A DNA stretch of 64,000 nt from Erythroxylum novogranatense (GCA_029891385.1 CM057224.1:35407005-35471004), one strand, 5' to 3'; counted from the stretch's first letter, positions 10,808-23,444 are shown. Program-made: numbers and translations. Notes: a model not told the origin generated them from the letters alone.

Positions 10808-11945
10808 TATCAGGATCAATTCTATTAAGCATTCGAGTTTCCTACTCCAGTGTCCATTATTTTTTATAGCAAATTTGATGTAGTTCTTCACAGCTCATTA
10901 CTTCTCTCACAAGGAAATTGAACTTCAATCGCTTTTACGATTAAATGCCTTTTATGCTTAAATCTTTTTGTTCGTATAAATGCCTTTTAAATGCATCTTT
11001 ATGTCTTCGTCTGACTTTTGTATTCTTCGTCTACTTTTTCAACTCCGTTTATATTTTAAACTTTGTCTACTTTTTCAACTCCGTCTATATTTATAACTTC
11101 GTCAACTTTTTCAACTCCATCTATTTTTAACTTCGTCTAGTTTCTCAACTCCGTCTGTTTTTCTCTTCTTCGTCTATTACTTTCTATATGAGATTTTTAA
11201 GTTGTGTATTGATATTATGTTAAGAAAAATATATATTGCAAAACTTTGAACTTATGGTTTTCAAATAAGGATATTTTAAACATATCTTCAATTATTATAA
11301 TATAATTTTGAAAATCATTTTAACTTTCTTTTGCCTAAAAGAAATATTTGATTGTTATTTGTTAGGGAGCCAAGCGTGGAAAGCATAAGGTTGGATGTGT
11401 CCAAAATACAGGAGATAGATTTAAATGCAGAAGTGGATAGATGGCCATGGTTATTTGTTAGGGGATGTAGCCTTGTTCAAGTTCAATTTAGATGAACATG
11501 GAAGTACAGAAATCCTGAAGTGTGGCGTCACTCCATTATATTCCTAATATCATGATCAATTCTATTAAGCATTCGAGTTTCCTACTCCAGTGTTCATTAT
11601 GTTTTATAGCAAATTTGATGTAGTTCGTCACAGCTCGTTACTTCTCTCACAAGGAAATTGAACTTCCATCTACTTTTCTCGATTAAATGCCTTTTGTGCT
11701 TCAATCTGCTTTGTTAGTATAAATGCGCTTTTAAATGCATCTTTATGTCTTCGTCTGACTTTTGTATTCTCCGTCTGTATTGTTAACTTCGTCTACTTTT
11801 TCAACTCCGTTAATATTTTAAACTTCGTCTACTTTTTCACTCCGTCTATATTTATAACTTCGTCAACTTTTTCAACTCCATCTATTTTTAACTTCGTCTA
11901 CTTTCTCAACTCCGTCTGTTTTTCTCTTCTTCGTCTGTCTTTTCA
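10434..11945 (+). repeat. Tandem duplication of the NLR intron/exon block (about 743 bp)
   Basis: Unit 1 (10434-11177) and unit 2 (11178-about 11945) run side by side with period 742-744 bp and high identity. Each holds the 3' part of the NLR intron, the LRR-linker/C-JID exon (second copy 11366-11547, stop at 11545-11547), then a pyrimidine-rich tail rich in CGTCT words. In unit 2 the exon start has a small deletion that disturbs the frame. The high identity points to a fairly recent duplication. Confidence 0.85.
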
Positions 11946-12509
11946 ACTTCGTCTGTTATTCATCAAAATTATATATGTAAAGTCATTTGACTTAACAAGT
12001 AAGACGATCAAAATAAGACGCTGAAAAATAGCACGAAACGATATGTGCAGTTACCATATTATACAATCTAATATTACTATTCTTGAAATCGCAAGATGAT
12101 AAATCTCCTCATATCCAAATCTACACTACGTCTTCAAAAACTTTACAAAGCTGTAGGTCATCTGTATACAACCTAAAGAGGTATCTTATAGACAAAGAGA
12201 CTTCAAAGTGTTACCCAAAAACTTATTCACGCATTATGAACGAGTACAAGAAAGATCAATTGTTATCATCTCACTTTCACTTCGTCTTTACTCTTAATGT
12301 TAACTCTCAAAGAAGGGAAACGATCAAAGTAAGACATTGAAAAGCAGATGAAAGAAGAAAAACAGACGGAAGTCGAAAAGCAGACGAAAGCAAAAGCGAT
12401 TATAAGCTGAAAAATGCATTTAAAGTAGAAAATGCAGACGGAGTTGAAAAGCGATTAAGTAACACAACCAAAGTAGCACGATAAAAATTAGACAAAGCGA
12501 AAGTATCCA
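11946..12509. other. Non-coding part of the composite left of LTR-F
   Basis: I see no gene. It holds AGACG clusters (about 11995-12030 and 12325-12445) and, near 12093-12165, a diverged copy of the unit GATAAATCTCCTCATATCCA found at 17347 and 17862. The 85-residue frame at 12083-12340 resembles nothing I know and crosses these repeats. Confidence 0.55.
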
Positions 12510-12673
12510 TGTTGGGACCCGATCCGAAAACCGGATCCCAACCGGAAAAGTAGAACGGAAAACGGAATCGAATGGAAACGAAAATTTCGCATCAAAATTT
12601 CGAATCAGAAAACAAAGCATAAGAATCGAAAGCGAAGCGCATACTCGAAGCAAATGCAAATCGGAATCGAATA

Positions 12674-12685
12674 GCTCTGATACCA
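12674..12685 (-). other. tRNA-Met primer-binding site of LTR-F
   Basis: The 12-base TGGTATCAGAGC lies 4 bases after the LTR end CCCAACA on the minus strand. This is the common primer site of plant LTR retrotransposons that use initiator tRNA-Met. It fixes the element's orientation. Confidence 0.85.
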
Positions 12686-13968
12686 TCTATGTTGGGACCC
12701 GATCCGGGAACTGGATCCCAAACGAAAAGTGGAAACCGAAAACAAACATAATTCAGAATCGAATGCGAATCGAATCAAATACAAAGCGAACGAATTAATC
12801 AACCTGAACAAACATCGACATCCGTTGCAAACATGAAGCATAGGAAACTAATCGCGTTGGAAACTTAGACTATCCAAACCTGGTAAAAAAAATTTTATTC
12901 CTTGTCTTCTCATTCTTAATCACTTTATTTCATTACATACAAAATCATCATATGCTTGGATACTCATACAAATCCCAAATCGCACTCAAATCATAATAAA
13001 CTTCTTAACATTAATACCAATCTCATAAATCCATCTTTCATACGTCTAAATTTTATTTTTCTTCTTTTCCAATTTCTTTTCTAACGAAAATTCGGCAGCA
13101 TAACGGCTGCATTTATCCTATCCCAAAAATTTCTGCAAGGAAAAACACACTTCTAATATCACAAAATCCAAAATCATCGGACTCTCCCGCCCGGAATCCA
13201 AACACTAGCAAACAAACGCAATCTTAGTTCTAAACACTTCAATCAAATTCCCATATCAATTAACAATATATTTTCCCAAAATCATACACAATTTCATATA
13301 CAATTTCCAAAATCATTTACAATCACAGAATTCAAAATCTGTACATCGACCTCTTCATTCTTTTACATCAACCTAATATATACAATTTCATACAAACTTC
13401 ATAAATCATATACATACAAGGCAATTCTCCATATTCAATCTTAATACCAAAATCTCAATTTGCACAAAAATACAAATGCGGCAAAATCGAACTTGACGCT
13501 CTTTCATCCAATCTCCTGCACGAAACCTGGAGATGGGGATGAAAGGGGGGTGAGCTCGGAAGCTCGTGGATAATATATTTATAAATTGAAACATAAGCGA
13601 AAATTATCTTTTCAAAATTGTCAAACATTTCCCATTCGGAAATTTATCCAAAAACTCATTTTCAAACTTTCCAAAACATTCATAAACAGTTTCCGAAATT
13701 TCATGATTGAAAATTCACTTTCTCATTTCTCAAGTTCTCAAACTTTTTCACAAATCATGCACAATTTCAAACATGAATGCATCACATAGCACATGAACAA
13801 AATCAAAAATCACATAACATAACAGAATGGTTTGATGTTGGACCCCACACCCCACCCGAAGGTGTTTGCAGGTTATACCGCGGCGTGTATTTGCGGGTTA
13901 TACCGCGGCATCCAACACAAATCACAATAACACATTAAATGGTTTGGTTTGGTCCACAACAGGACGTA

Positions 13969-13999
13969 CTGCACATTTCCGCATAGCGGTCATGTGCAG
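13969..13999 (-). other. Conserved LTR hairpin (copy in LTR-F)
   Basis: CTGCACAT and ATGTGCAG pair as an 8-bp outer stem, and CCGC with GCGG as an inner stem. Homologous hairpins lie in LTR-C (38844-38874) and LTR-D (45070-45100). The third pair is G-C here but A-T in LTR-C: a compensatory change. Confidence 0.75.
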
Positions 14000-16900
14000 C
14001 CGTGAAGGGAGTCCGTGATCGGAACTCCATTGTCTCTTGCAGGCAGCCGAGCGAAGGCTTAAAACAGGTAGAGACAGTGCACTGACTCACAAAAGGACCT
14101 GACCAAACCCACATAACACATAAGCGAAAACGGAAATTCAGGTTGCCCGAATGCACTTTTCAAAAATCTTGATTTTTCACATTTTTTCAAAGCATAACAT
14201 CAAATTGTGTCAAAAAGCTTGACACATGCATATTCCACATATACAATCATATTCAATAAATCAATTAATCGCATATAAATCAAATGCATAAACATGAATG
14301 CAATTATTTCTTTCACACATAAATCAAAACATATATAGTTTCATAAAACACATTGCTCAAATTGTCTAAAAACATGATTTTCATAAATCTTGTATTTTCT
14401 AAAAATCATTTCTAACATAAGGAAATTAATCCTTCAAAATCATAATATCCAAACATTTTTATCAACAATAAGTTATCAAAAATCAAATTTTGTTTTCTTT
14501 AATTTTCAAAAATTCACATATAGCTTATAAATCAAAATATAAATATACTACCCACCTCATATCCATGCTAACAACTTGCTTTGTGCCTCAATTGCTCCAA
14601 AGCCTCCTTCTTTCTTCCAATTTAACATTCCCTAAAGCAATTTCATCAAAATTCAATCTCATAAATAACTTAATCCTTCAATTTGATGCATAAGTCATCT
14701 ATTCATACTAATTCCAAAATATGTACATCATTAATTTCTAAAATCCCCAAATTCCAAATTGAACCTAAACCAATTCAATCAAATTCAATATCATAATTAA
14801 CTTAATTTCTCAAATTGAGCTTAGAAGACATCAATTCCTCACATATTCAAGCTATTTCAATCTCCAATTTTCAAAATTGGCCTAAACCAATTTACACAAA
14901 TTCCATATCATAAATCACAATTTCTTCACAATTGATTTCATATTTCACCAATTCATACTAGTATTGATGATTCTACATCATTAATTCACAAAATTCCCAA
15001 ATTTCTAATTTGGCCTAAACCCCCAATTTATAATTTTTCAAATTAAACTTCATCTAAAGCATAAACATCAAAATTTACTTAGGATATCTCAAATTCACCA
15101 CTAATTCAAGCAATCTAAAGCAACAATTTCAAAAACCCCCAACTTTCAAAATTTGACATAATCCTAATCACTCAATTAACCAAAATTAAATCTCACTTAA
15201 GGCATAATCATCACAATTGACTTCATAAATCACATACCCATATCATTTTTCATGATTCTAAACCAAAGTTTAAGAAAAAACTCAAAGATTGAAATTCCTC
15301 TTACCTCTTTCTCTCTCTAGATTTTCGAAATTCCTAAGCTCCAATGATAACTTCATCTTCTTCTATCTCTTCTTCTTGAAATAACAACGAAAATCATCTT
15401 GGAAGCTCAAAAATTTCGAAATCTCCATCACCGAATCATCTTTCTCCATTTTCTCTTCTTATTTCTCTTCTTCTTTCTCCATTCTTCTTTCATTTTCTAG
15501 AACATACGAGCTCCTTCCTCTGCAAAAACGACTATCCCCTTTTGTGTAGTGCCACATCATTAAAATGGTAGATAAATGACCATATTGCCCCTCCTTTTAA
15601 GTGATATTCCACCACTGCCCTTGCACAAGATTTTGAAAAACTGACTACTTGCGTCCTGTTTTCAAGCATCTAAACGAAATAATTTGGATAAACTTTCTTC
15701 TTAAAAATTATTCCTCTAGATCATTCAAATCCAACGCCACTGACCGCGCTCAATTCGGATCAGAAACGAAGAATTTATAGCCAAAATATTATCGGACCTT
15801 CACAAAATCCGAGACTGAACATTAACATAACTTCAGTCCAGAAATTTACAATCTTAGGGATGAAATTAAATTTCGATCCCTTCATAAGAGTTGTAGCCCT
15901 ATATCTTAATTTTATTTTCCCTCAAGAATCAACTCAATCGGAGTTGTACAGCTCCCGAAAATCTCAAAATACTGAACTATGTTCAGAAAGTTATCCAACT
16001 TATAACCTATAACCAAATCTCTTACTTTGGTTCAATCAATCTCTTTCCATTTAATCTCCTAAAAATCATAATTCTTCAAGAAAATGAACGTAATTGTCTT
16101 AGGAATCCAACGCTTCAAGAATCAAATCAATCGGATGTCGGACGAAGGAATTATAAGCAAAGGATTCCAAAAGTCGGATCAAAAGCAAAGCAAACCGAAC
16201 GAATTTTCCAAAAATCACAACTCTTGATCCCAAACTCGGAATTTGATAAATTTGGTGTCAATAAAAATATCAAAGGAAGCTCTACAACTTCCCTGAAGAA
16301 CTCAAAATCAAATTAGGTCTCAAAAGAGGTCAAAACTTCAATCAAAGATTCTGTCCCAAAACAGCTTTTCCTAAACAACTTCCCACTTTTAATCGTTCAT
16401 AACTCCTAGCCCTGATATCGAAAAATTACAAACTTTATATCAATGGAAAGATAAAAACATCATCTAAAACTTTCATGAAGATCACTTACTCTAATTCAAA
16501 CTAAATCCATAAGACGAGTGGCCTCGAAGCATAGAATACACAAATCTATACTTAATAGCATTTTCAAAACAAAACATATCTTCAGAAATTCATATCTCTC
16601 AATCCCGACATCGAAAAATAGCAAACTTTATGTCCACATAAAGCTCTCGACAGAGGCTAAAATTTTCATGTTGATCATTTCCTCAAATTTTGCCTAAATC
16701 AAAAAGTCAACTTTTTCTTCAAAAGTCAAACTTTCAAGCTAACTTTGACTTATCATAACTCTCACTCCCGATATCGAAAAATATCAAACTTTATGGCTAC
16801 AGAAAGTTCTTGACATAAATTACAAGTTTTCAGAAGATAATTTTCTCAAATTCTCTCAAAATCAAAAAGTCAACTCTCAAGTCAAACATTTTATCTCCAA

Positions 16901-17172
16901 AAGTCAAACTTTCTAAATTCTTCAAATTTACACACTTTTTCTTTTTAATTCTTGCTATTTAACTTCATTTCAATTAACCCATCCACTTTCTTCTCATAAT
17001 TTATATAAGTTCACTCAAATATCAAAGTCCTCAAAATTAAACAATTCTTTTCTCATAAATTTTTTTTTAATTTCATCAAATTTCCTTAAATTCAAAATTT
17101 TCTCACCAATTTCTTTCTCACTTAAATTCATTTTAATATTTCTAATTTTCATCAAAAGTTCAGGGTCCAACA

Positions 17173-18240
17173 ATCCAAGTCTGCACTACGCCTTCTTTGT
17201 TCCAGGCATCCTTTTTCATATTAAAGTAGATGATTCCTGATGATAATCTCGAACCTCTGCTTTGATGTAAGAGTTCCTTTCGACATGAGAAAATATATGT
17301 ACAAGGAAAGAGGATGCCGGTGGTGAAGTAGCAGCTTTGCAATTTATGATAAATCTCCTCATATCCAAGTCTGCACTACGCCTTCTTTGTTTGAGGCACT
17401 CTTGTTTCAGGATGGCAACAGTCGACAGCAACAACAACGAAACTCGGAAAACATCTGTACACAACAAAACAAAAAAAGCTTAAAGAAGATTTACAAGTAA
17501 AGAACAACTGGAAATCGAGACGATGCGGTTACAACATCCGACGTCCAGTTGGTGAAGAACCTTATGCTAGGTTCACGTGCTAGATTCACGTCGAAACCAC
17601 TGATACTCTCTCGACACCAACAACAGCTACGACAACCACAGCTGGAATGGAAAAAGTAGAGGAAGGCAATGGCGGAGAGGAAAAACAAAGACAGAGAAAG
17701 GAGACAACATGGATCTATCCCGTGATCTCAGATTAAAGTAGATGATTCTTGGTGATAATCCTGAAACCTCTGCTTTGACAGAGGAGTTCCTTTCGGACAT
17801 GAGAAAAATATATGTACAAGGAAAGAGAATGCTGGTGGTGAAGTAGCAGCTTTGCAATTTATGATAAATCTCGTCATATCCAAGTCTGCACTACGCCTTC
17901 TTTGTTTGAGGCACTCTTTTTCACGATGGCAATAGTCGACAGCAACAACAACGAAACTGGGAAAACATCTGTACACACCAAAACAAAAAAAACTTAAAGA
18001 AGATTTACAACTAAAGAATAACTGGAAACCGAGACGATGCGGTTACAACATCCGACGTCCAGTTGGTGAACAACCTTATGCTAGGTTCACGTGCTAGATT
18101 CATGTCGAAACCACTGATATTCTCTCGACACCAACAACAGCTACGACAACCACAGCTGGAATGAAAAAAGCAGAGGAAGGCAATGGCGGAGAGGAAAAAC
18201 AAAGACAGAGAAAGGAGCCAACATGGATCTATTTTCGCTC
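17173..18240. repeat. About 512-bp tandem duplication, partial third copy at left
   Basis: Unit 1 starts near 17221 and unit 2 near 17733; both begin TTAAAGTAGATGATTC and end after AACAAAGACAGAGAAAGGAG. The 48 bp at 17173-17220 are the end of a further unit (AAGTCTGCACTACGCCTTC). LTR-F inserted into one of these units at its ATCCA. Minus-strand frames of 60-83 codons differ between copies by frameshifts, so I do not call a gene. The source is not recognised. Confidence 0.8.
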
Positions 18241-18557
18241 TTTAAGTAATCACAAGCGCGGCCGCCTGACAAACTATTGCATCAAAAGATTGCGTCAGAA
18301 GATTGCGTGCATATAGCGCGAAGACACAACATTCAACAAACAAAAAAAGAGGAAGACAAGGGCGGAGAGGAAAAACAAAGAGAGAGAGCGCGCCTGACAA
18401 AATGACAAAATATTTGGGTCAGAAGATTGCGTGTATATCGCGTGAAGACATAACATTCAATAAACAAAAAGAAAAAGAAGAAGAAAGAATGTAAGCCGCT
18501 GGATTAATTGGACGATAGGGATCTATTCCGTGGTCGTCCATCCGGTCGCTCTTAGTA
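18241..18557. repeat. Short duplicated GC-richer block
   Basis: The words GCCTGACAAA, GTCAGAAGATTGCGTG and CATTCAATAAACAAAAA occur twice, at about 18265-18350 and 18393-18475. The block holds NotI-like GCGGCCGC at 18259. No coding frame is convincing. It forms the right edge of the composite. Confidence 0.55.
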
Positions 18558-18795
18558 TATATACTTAAAGAGAATATTTTAAGAATTTTTTATATTAAAT
18601 TTAGTGTTATTCTAATTTTCTATACTAAATTTTTACACCGAATTTTTATTTATTTATGTATAAAAATTAAAATAAAATTGTTATTTTTTATTAATATATA
18701 TATACTTTATATTAAATTAATATTATTTAATAAATATAATTAATATTATTATAATAACAAATTAATAACATATATAAATATAATATTTTTTTAAG
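18558..18795. repeat. Partial copy of the Harbinger element's left end
   Basis: About 235 AT-rich bases match 19984-20205 of the Harbinger element almost block for block (AGAGAATATTTTA, ATTAAATTTAGTGTTATTCTA, ACTAAATTTTTACACC, CAAATTAATAACATA). The GGCC terminus is missing and transposase sequence does not follow, so it is a truncated relative. Confidence 0.75.
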
Positions 18796-18859
18796 AATTT
18801 GATGTATTGGTTGACTATTATAACTTATTGACCAACGTATGTTTCTAGGTACTAATAAG

Positions 18860-19898
18860 CATGGTATTGAATTCCATATTGTACCAGCTGATATTTACCG
18901 TTTCGGCTTAAATTCGGTACTAAATTTTTAATTTTGGTACCGGATTTAAATATCGGTTGGTATTGGCCCATTTTGGTTGTACTGGCTGGTACCGACCCAT
19001 ATTTAAAATACCAGTCAAATACTGGCTGGTACCGAAATTTTTAAAAAATTTAGAGACTTTTTTACAAAATTTTCAAAATTCTCCTCTCTCCCTCCTACTT
19101 CTCCTTCCTCCCTTTTTTTTCAAAGTTTTAAAATAATAATAAATATTTATTACTAATAATAATTATAAATTAAATAAAACTTAAAATAAATTATTTTATT
19201 TTATCACTAATAAATTCTTTTATTTAAATTTATTTTAATATTTTATATAATATTTATTAATAAATACTAATAAAATATTTTATTTCTTAAAATAAATAAT
19301 TTTAAAATTATTATTTATAAACTAAGATTTATTTTATATATTTTCAATTATTAAATCAAAAATTGTTTGAAATTTATATATTTTAAAATTATGTTTTAAA
19401 TTTAATTATATTTATTAATAATTATTAAATTAATTTTATATATTAAATTAAAATTGTGATTATGTCTAATTAAATGTAAAATGAAATGGAATGTGAAAAA
19501 TAACAATTCTAAAAAATAATTCAAATTTTTATAAAATAGAAATAATTCAAAATTCAAAATTTTGAATTATTTTCATTATTTTACAATTAATTATTATATT
19601 TAGATAATCATTATATATAGATATATATTTTATATAAATAATTATTATATATAGAAATAATTAAAATATAATAAAGATATATATAAACTAAAATGGATAA
19701 GATATAAACAAAAAATCTAAATTAAATAATCTACAACTTTACAATATGACAGTGAACTATTTTGTAATTTTTAAAAAATTAGGGATTATTTTATAAATTT
19801 AAAATTTACGAAATGATACCCGATATTAACCAGTATCGGTATAGTATCGTATCAGAATTCAATTAAGTATCAAGTCCGATACGGTTTTCATAACATTG
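18860..19898. mobile_element. Non-autonomous hAT-type transposon
   Basis: A 1,039-bp element is flanked by the 8-bp TSD CTAATAAG (18852-18859 and 19899-19906), the size typical of hAT. Its ends begin CATGGTATTGAA on the left and CAATGTTATGAA on the right complement, weak terminal repeats with the CAxxG pattern of the superfamily. The body is very AT-rich without a transposase frame; inner parts carry GGTACCG- and CCGATAC-type words in inverted order near both ends. It was probably mobilised by another element's transposase. Confidence 0.85.
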
Positions 19899-19949
19899 CT
19901 AATAAGTATTTTAGGTCGACTGTTAAGTGGTTTTGGTTGACTAGTATAA

Positions 19950-21056
19950 GGCCATTCACTAAAATTTTACGCTGAATTTAGTTTAAAAGAGAATATTTTA
20001 AAATTTTATATTAAATTTAGTGTTATTCTAACCACTTTATACTAAATTTTTACACCAAATATTTATTTATTTATTTGTATAAATTAAAATAAAATTATTA
20101 TTCTTAATTAGTTAATACATATTTTATATTAAATTAATATTATTTAACAAATATAATTAATATTATTGCAACAACAAATTAATAACATACATAAATATAA
20201 TATTTTTATTGCACATTTAACCTCTAATCCTCTGAATTGTCATATCGGTCCAACAAATATTCAATCAATACATTACGAAGTTCATAATGATCTTCTTTAT
20301 CTTTAATTTGCTTATGTCTAGTAAGAAATTCTTGAAATATAAATGTATCATCTTTATTAATATTAATTTCAGGAGCAAACGTTTTGCTCCAATCTTGTAT
20401 GGCTGCTTGAATATCACGTTCGTCCTCAATGAGCATATTGTGCGTTATAATGCATGCTGATATAATATCATCTAATATGGATTTTTTTTCCAAAAACATG
20501 CCGGTCCCTTGATAATTGCAAATCGTGACTAGAGAACTCTAAATGCACGCTCGACATCCTTCCTACATGCTTCTTGCTTCTTCGCAAATAACTTCTTTTT
20601 TAGGCCTCGGGGATCATGAATGGTTTGTACCCAGGTAGAATATTTTGGATAAATACATATTTTATTAATGAATTTATAACACTTATAAATAAGAATTAAA
20701 AATAAATATTAAAAATAAATATAATATTATGTTCAATATTAGTGTCATTTTAAATGTCTCAACAAGATCTTTGTAATGATATATTTTGTGTAAAATAATA
20801 AATTTATTAAATTTAATTACTTAGTAAATTATGTAAATAAATCAAATTATGATAAGGATATAAAAGAATATGTCAAAAAGAAAACGGACAAAGTTGTCTT
20901 TTTACAACTTTTGCTGCATGAATAGTAACACACCAAATTTGGTGTATTACTATTCATTACACCATTTTGGTGTTGAATTTTGGTATCTTACTTGGAGTGA
21001 ATTCATTGCATTAAAACACTAAATTTGGTGTTTTGATGCCTTCGTTGGAGATGGCC
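19950..21056 (-). mobile_element. PIF/Harbinger transposon, decayed
   Basis: The 1,107-bp element starts GGCCATTC and ends GATGGCC, with a 3-bp TSD TAA at 19947-19949 and 21057-21059, the target preference of PIF/Harbinger. Near the ends lie words with ACACCAAATTTGGTG. It carries a transposase remnant on the minus strand (20224-20645). At about 1.1 kb it is far shorter than an autonomous copy (usually over 3 kb), so much of the coding region is deleted. Confidence 0.85.
20224..20645 (-). pseudogene. Harbinger-type (DDE_Tnp4) transposase C-terminal remnant
   Basis: The minus strand reads T-I-H-D-P-R-G-L-K-K-K, then K-D-V-E-R-A-F-R-V-L, a stop where Q is expected, R-F-A-I-I, and then a 91-residue frame with A-C-I-I-T-H-N-M-L-I-E-D-E-R. 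This is the C-terminal end of plant Harbinger transposase, with the E of the DDE triad in the V-E-R-A-F segment. A frameshift and at least one nonsense codon break it. It is related to the domesticated ALP1-type proteins, but this copy is a plain transposon relic. Confidence 0.85.
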
Positions 21057-21399
21057 TAAGTAAATGGTCTATCGTTAAATATTATTTGGTTAATGTACGA
21101 AACCAAAACATCTAAAGGGTCTTGGGAACAAAATAATTTAGGATTTAGCAAGGCTAGTTGACCTGCTTAAAACATTGGTTGACCAGTTGTACTAGTTTGG
21201 GTGACCTGTCATACGTCTAATCTAAGAACAAACTCTTAGGAAAATTAGGGTGACTTGTTTTTTCAAAACATTGGTTGACCAACCTAAGATATTGGTCAAA
21301 CAGTAAGTTCTAGTAACCTACTTCAAAACACTCATAGAGTAAAATAAGTCATAGTAATACCTAAATTGAATAAAAAATCAACCTAGAAATAACTTAGCC

Positions 21400-21650
21400 A
21401 AAGGAATTTCCATCAATCATCCCTAATTCTCTTCTAATTGAGCAAAGTATATCTTTACATAGGTTTAGTTAAGATATCGACTAATTGATGTCGTGTATCT
21501 ATGAATTCCAATTCAATACCATTTTGCACATGGTCTCTTATAAAACAGTATTATTTCTATATGCTTGGTCCTAGAATGTTAAATAATCTTTGTGAGGCAA
21601 ATGACACTAGTAATATCATAATTAATCAATATTGTATTAAGATCCAATCC
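21400..21650 (-). pseudogene. Copia RNase H C-terminal remnant
   Basis: The minus strand continues from W-L-K-K-Q-L-R-D-Y (22960-23000) across the solo LTR to G-L-D-L-N-T-I-L, then S-R-T-K-H-I and R-D-H-V-Q-N-G-I-E-L-E-F-I-D-T-R, ending D-I-L-T-K-P-M and a stop. This is the standard copia RNase H end. The solo LTR at 21656-22954 has split one codon run precisely, which supports its borders. Confidence 0.85.
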
Positions 21651-21655
21651 ATAGT

Positions 21656-22954
21656 TGTTGATAGTTTTATATAGAAAAACTTTCATACTAACAATATACA
21701 GATCATAACTTATAGTATAAAAGACATCGTTCCCACAAGAATTGAATATAGTCACCTAAAACTTTGAATCACACTTTGTCTAAAATAACAAAATATTGAA
21801 TTGATTGAAAATTAAAGTAAACTGATAAACTTGATAACTGAAAAAAATAAAATTAAAGTTACTCAATGGTGGAAACTCAGGGATTATTTTATCTTTATTT
21901 TTCTTCCTTTTGCCTTATTAATTAAACTATGTTTAATCCTAAATATCTAACAATTTTGATTATCTTCTCTCGAGATCTAAACCAAGTAATCCCAATTGAA
22001 ATAGATAAAAGTTAAGTTGCAATCTCTCGATTTCTTAAAACTACTAATAACTACTCAATTGGATTTGAAGCAATCTTAAGAATAATTAATTCCCAATTGA
22101 TTAGTAAATTGATATATGTAAGTCTATTAAGGTACCAACTCTTGTTGGACAACTTAACACAAATAACATGATTCAAGCTCTTATTTCAAATTAAGTACAA
22201 GCACACACAAATATCACATAGTAGTAATATATTGACTTCAACAAGGTAAAATTTATACAAAAAAATTCAAGAATAACTCCATAATATAGATTTAACAATA
22301 TATAATCATGTTTAAAACACAACTATTTAGATCTAGCATACAAGGAAATGAAATAGAAAAGGAGAATATAATGAAATCAACTCGAAGCCTTAATCTGGAA
22401 AAGCTAGAAAGCTAGAGCTGATCTTGATATTTCAACTTCTAATCTTCTTATTTGTGATATGCGGCCCCTTTTTTGTGTTTCCTTTCGTCTTTTGGTGTCT
22501 CTATCGACTCTGGAATCTACCTCCCTTTGTCTAGCCTTCATAATATCCTTTTATAGAAAAATACTAGGTTTTCTAGAACATACACAGCTATATAGGTGAT
22601 TGTGTATCTCCAAAAACATCTCAATCACGACTTTACATGGTCACAAAAGATTACACAGGCACATACAGAGGCGTGTATCTTCACACAGACATAAACAACC
22701 TCTTTAAAGCTCCACACATTTACAATGACTTACACGGTCACTATACATAGTTGTGTAAGTCCAAAGTTGCTTTAATTCTTCCATTCTATGCCACAATTTT
22801 ATCCAAATTCTTCTCATTTTAGTCTATGAAGGAAATAATCAACTAAAAATAAACTTAAAGCAAAATAAGTACCATAAATACCATAAAATTCTCAAATAAC
22901 AAGCAAAACATATTAAATAAAGCTATATAAATATAGTCAATTAATCGCCTATCA
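21656..22954 (-). mobile_element. Solo LTR of Athila/Tat type
   Basis: A 1,299-bp unit starts TGTTGATAG and ends CTATCA on the plus strand, with the 5-bp TSD ATAGT (21651-21655 and 22955-22959). It carries no coding region. Read on the minus strand it has a TATAAAAGGAT box (about 22548-22558), short ACACGG/GTGTAA words upstream (22590-22760) and a C-T-T-G-T-G-G-G-A-style block near its end, as in the Athila LTR ends at 51350. It interrupts copia RNase H. Confidence 0.85.
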
Positions 22955-22959
22955 ATAGT

Positions 22960-23440
22960 CTCTAAGTTGTTTTCTTAACCAAAGAATTTAAGCACAAAAA
23001 CTTCCGACTACCACGTATTTGGATTTCGTTGTTGATAAAGTCACTAAATTTTATTTTTTACTAAACCAAGAAACTAGTGCATTTGTTGAGAATTGACATG
23101 ATTTAGATGTGCTCTTTCTATCCAAAAGGATACCAACAAAGTTTGCATTTGAGTAACCAAATAAGTCAAATGAAAACTCTTTAGGGTACTAAAGTCCTGG
23201 TGAAATAGTACCACACAAGTATCTAAGGATGCACTTAACAACTAATAGATGTGATTCTCTAGGCTTGAATGAAATCTAGCACATAGGTAAAAACTAAACA
23301 TGATATCGCGTCTACTTATGGTACAATAAAGTAAGCTACCAATCATATAACTTAATGGAGATTTACACCCACAAGTTTACCCTCTTCATCTTATTCAATT
23401 TTTTTGTCATTATAAGTGTCCATAATAGTTTGGCTTGATC
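22960..23440 (-). other. Copia remnant between RT and RNase H
   Basis: The stretch continues the decayed copia frame. On the minus strand near 23230-23440 pieces such as S-L-S-Y-M-I-G-S-L-L-Y-C match the connection between reverse transcriptase and RNase H. Stops and frameshifts are frequent. Confidence 0.6.
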
Positions 23441-23444
23441 CATT

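Larger units (their letters stand above)
12510..17172 (-). mobile_element. LTR-F: minus-strand LTR element reduced to LTR, PBS and LTR tail
   Basis: The element is bounded by TGTTGGG (12510) and its complement (ends 17172), with a 5-bp TSD ATCCA at 12505-12509 and 17173-17177. Read on the minus strand, a 4,483-bp LTR runs 17172 to 12690. After a 4-base spacer comes TGGTATCAGAGC (12674-12685), a perfect primer-binding site for initiator tRNA-Met. Then about 160 bp follow that end in a second LTR terminus (CCCAACA at 12510). No coding sequence remains. The LTR shows modules of about 100 bp (15730-16900), a donor-like site (GT at 15304), a conserved hairpin (13969-13999) and an acceptor-like CATCTCCAG (ends 13527), all on the minus strand. 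Confidence 0.9.

Noticed and set aside
12083..12340. 85-codon frame as a small gene
   Set aside because: It crosses repeat units shared with 17345-17420 and is not conserved in them.
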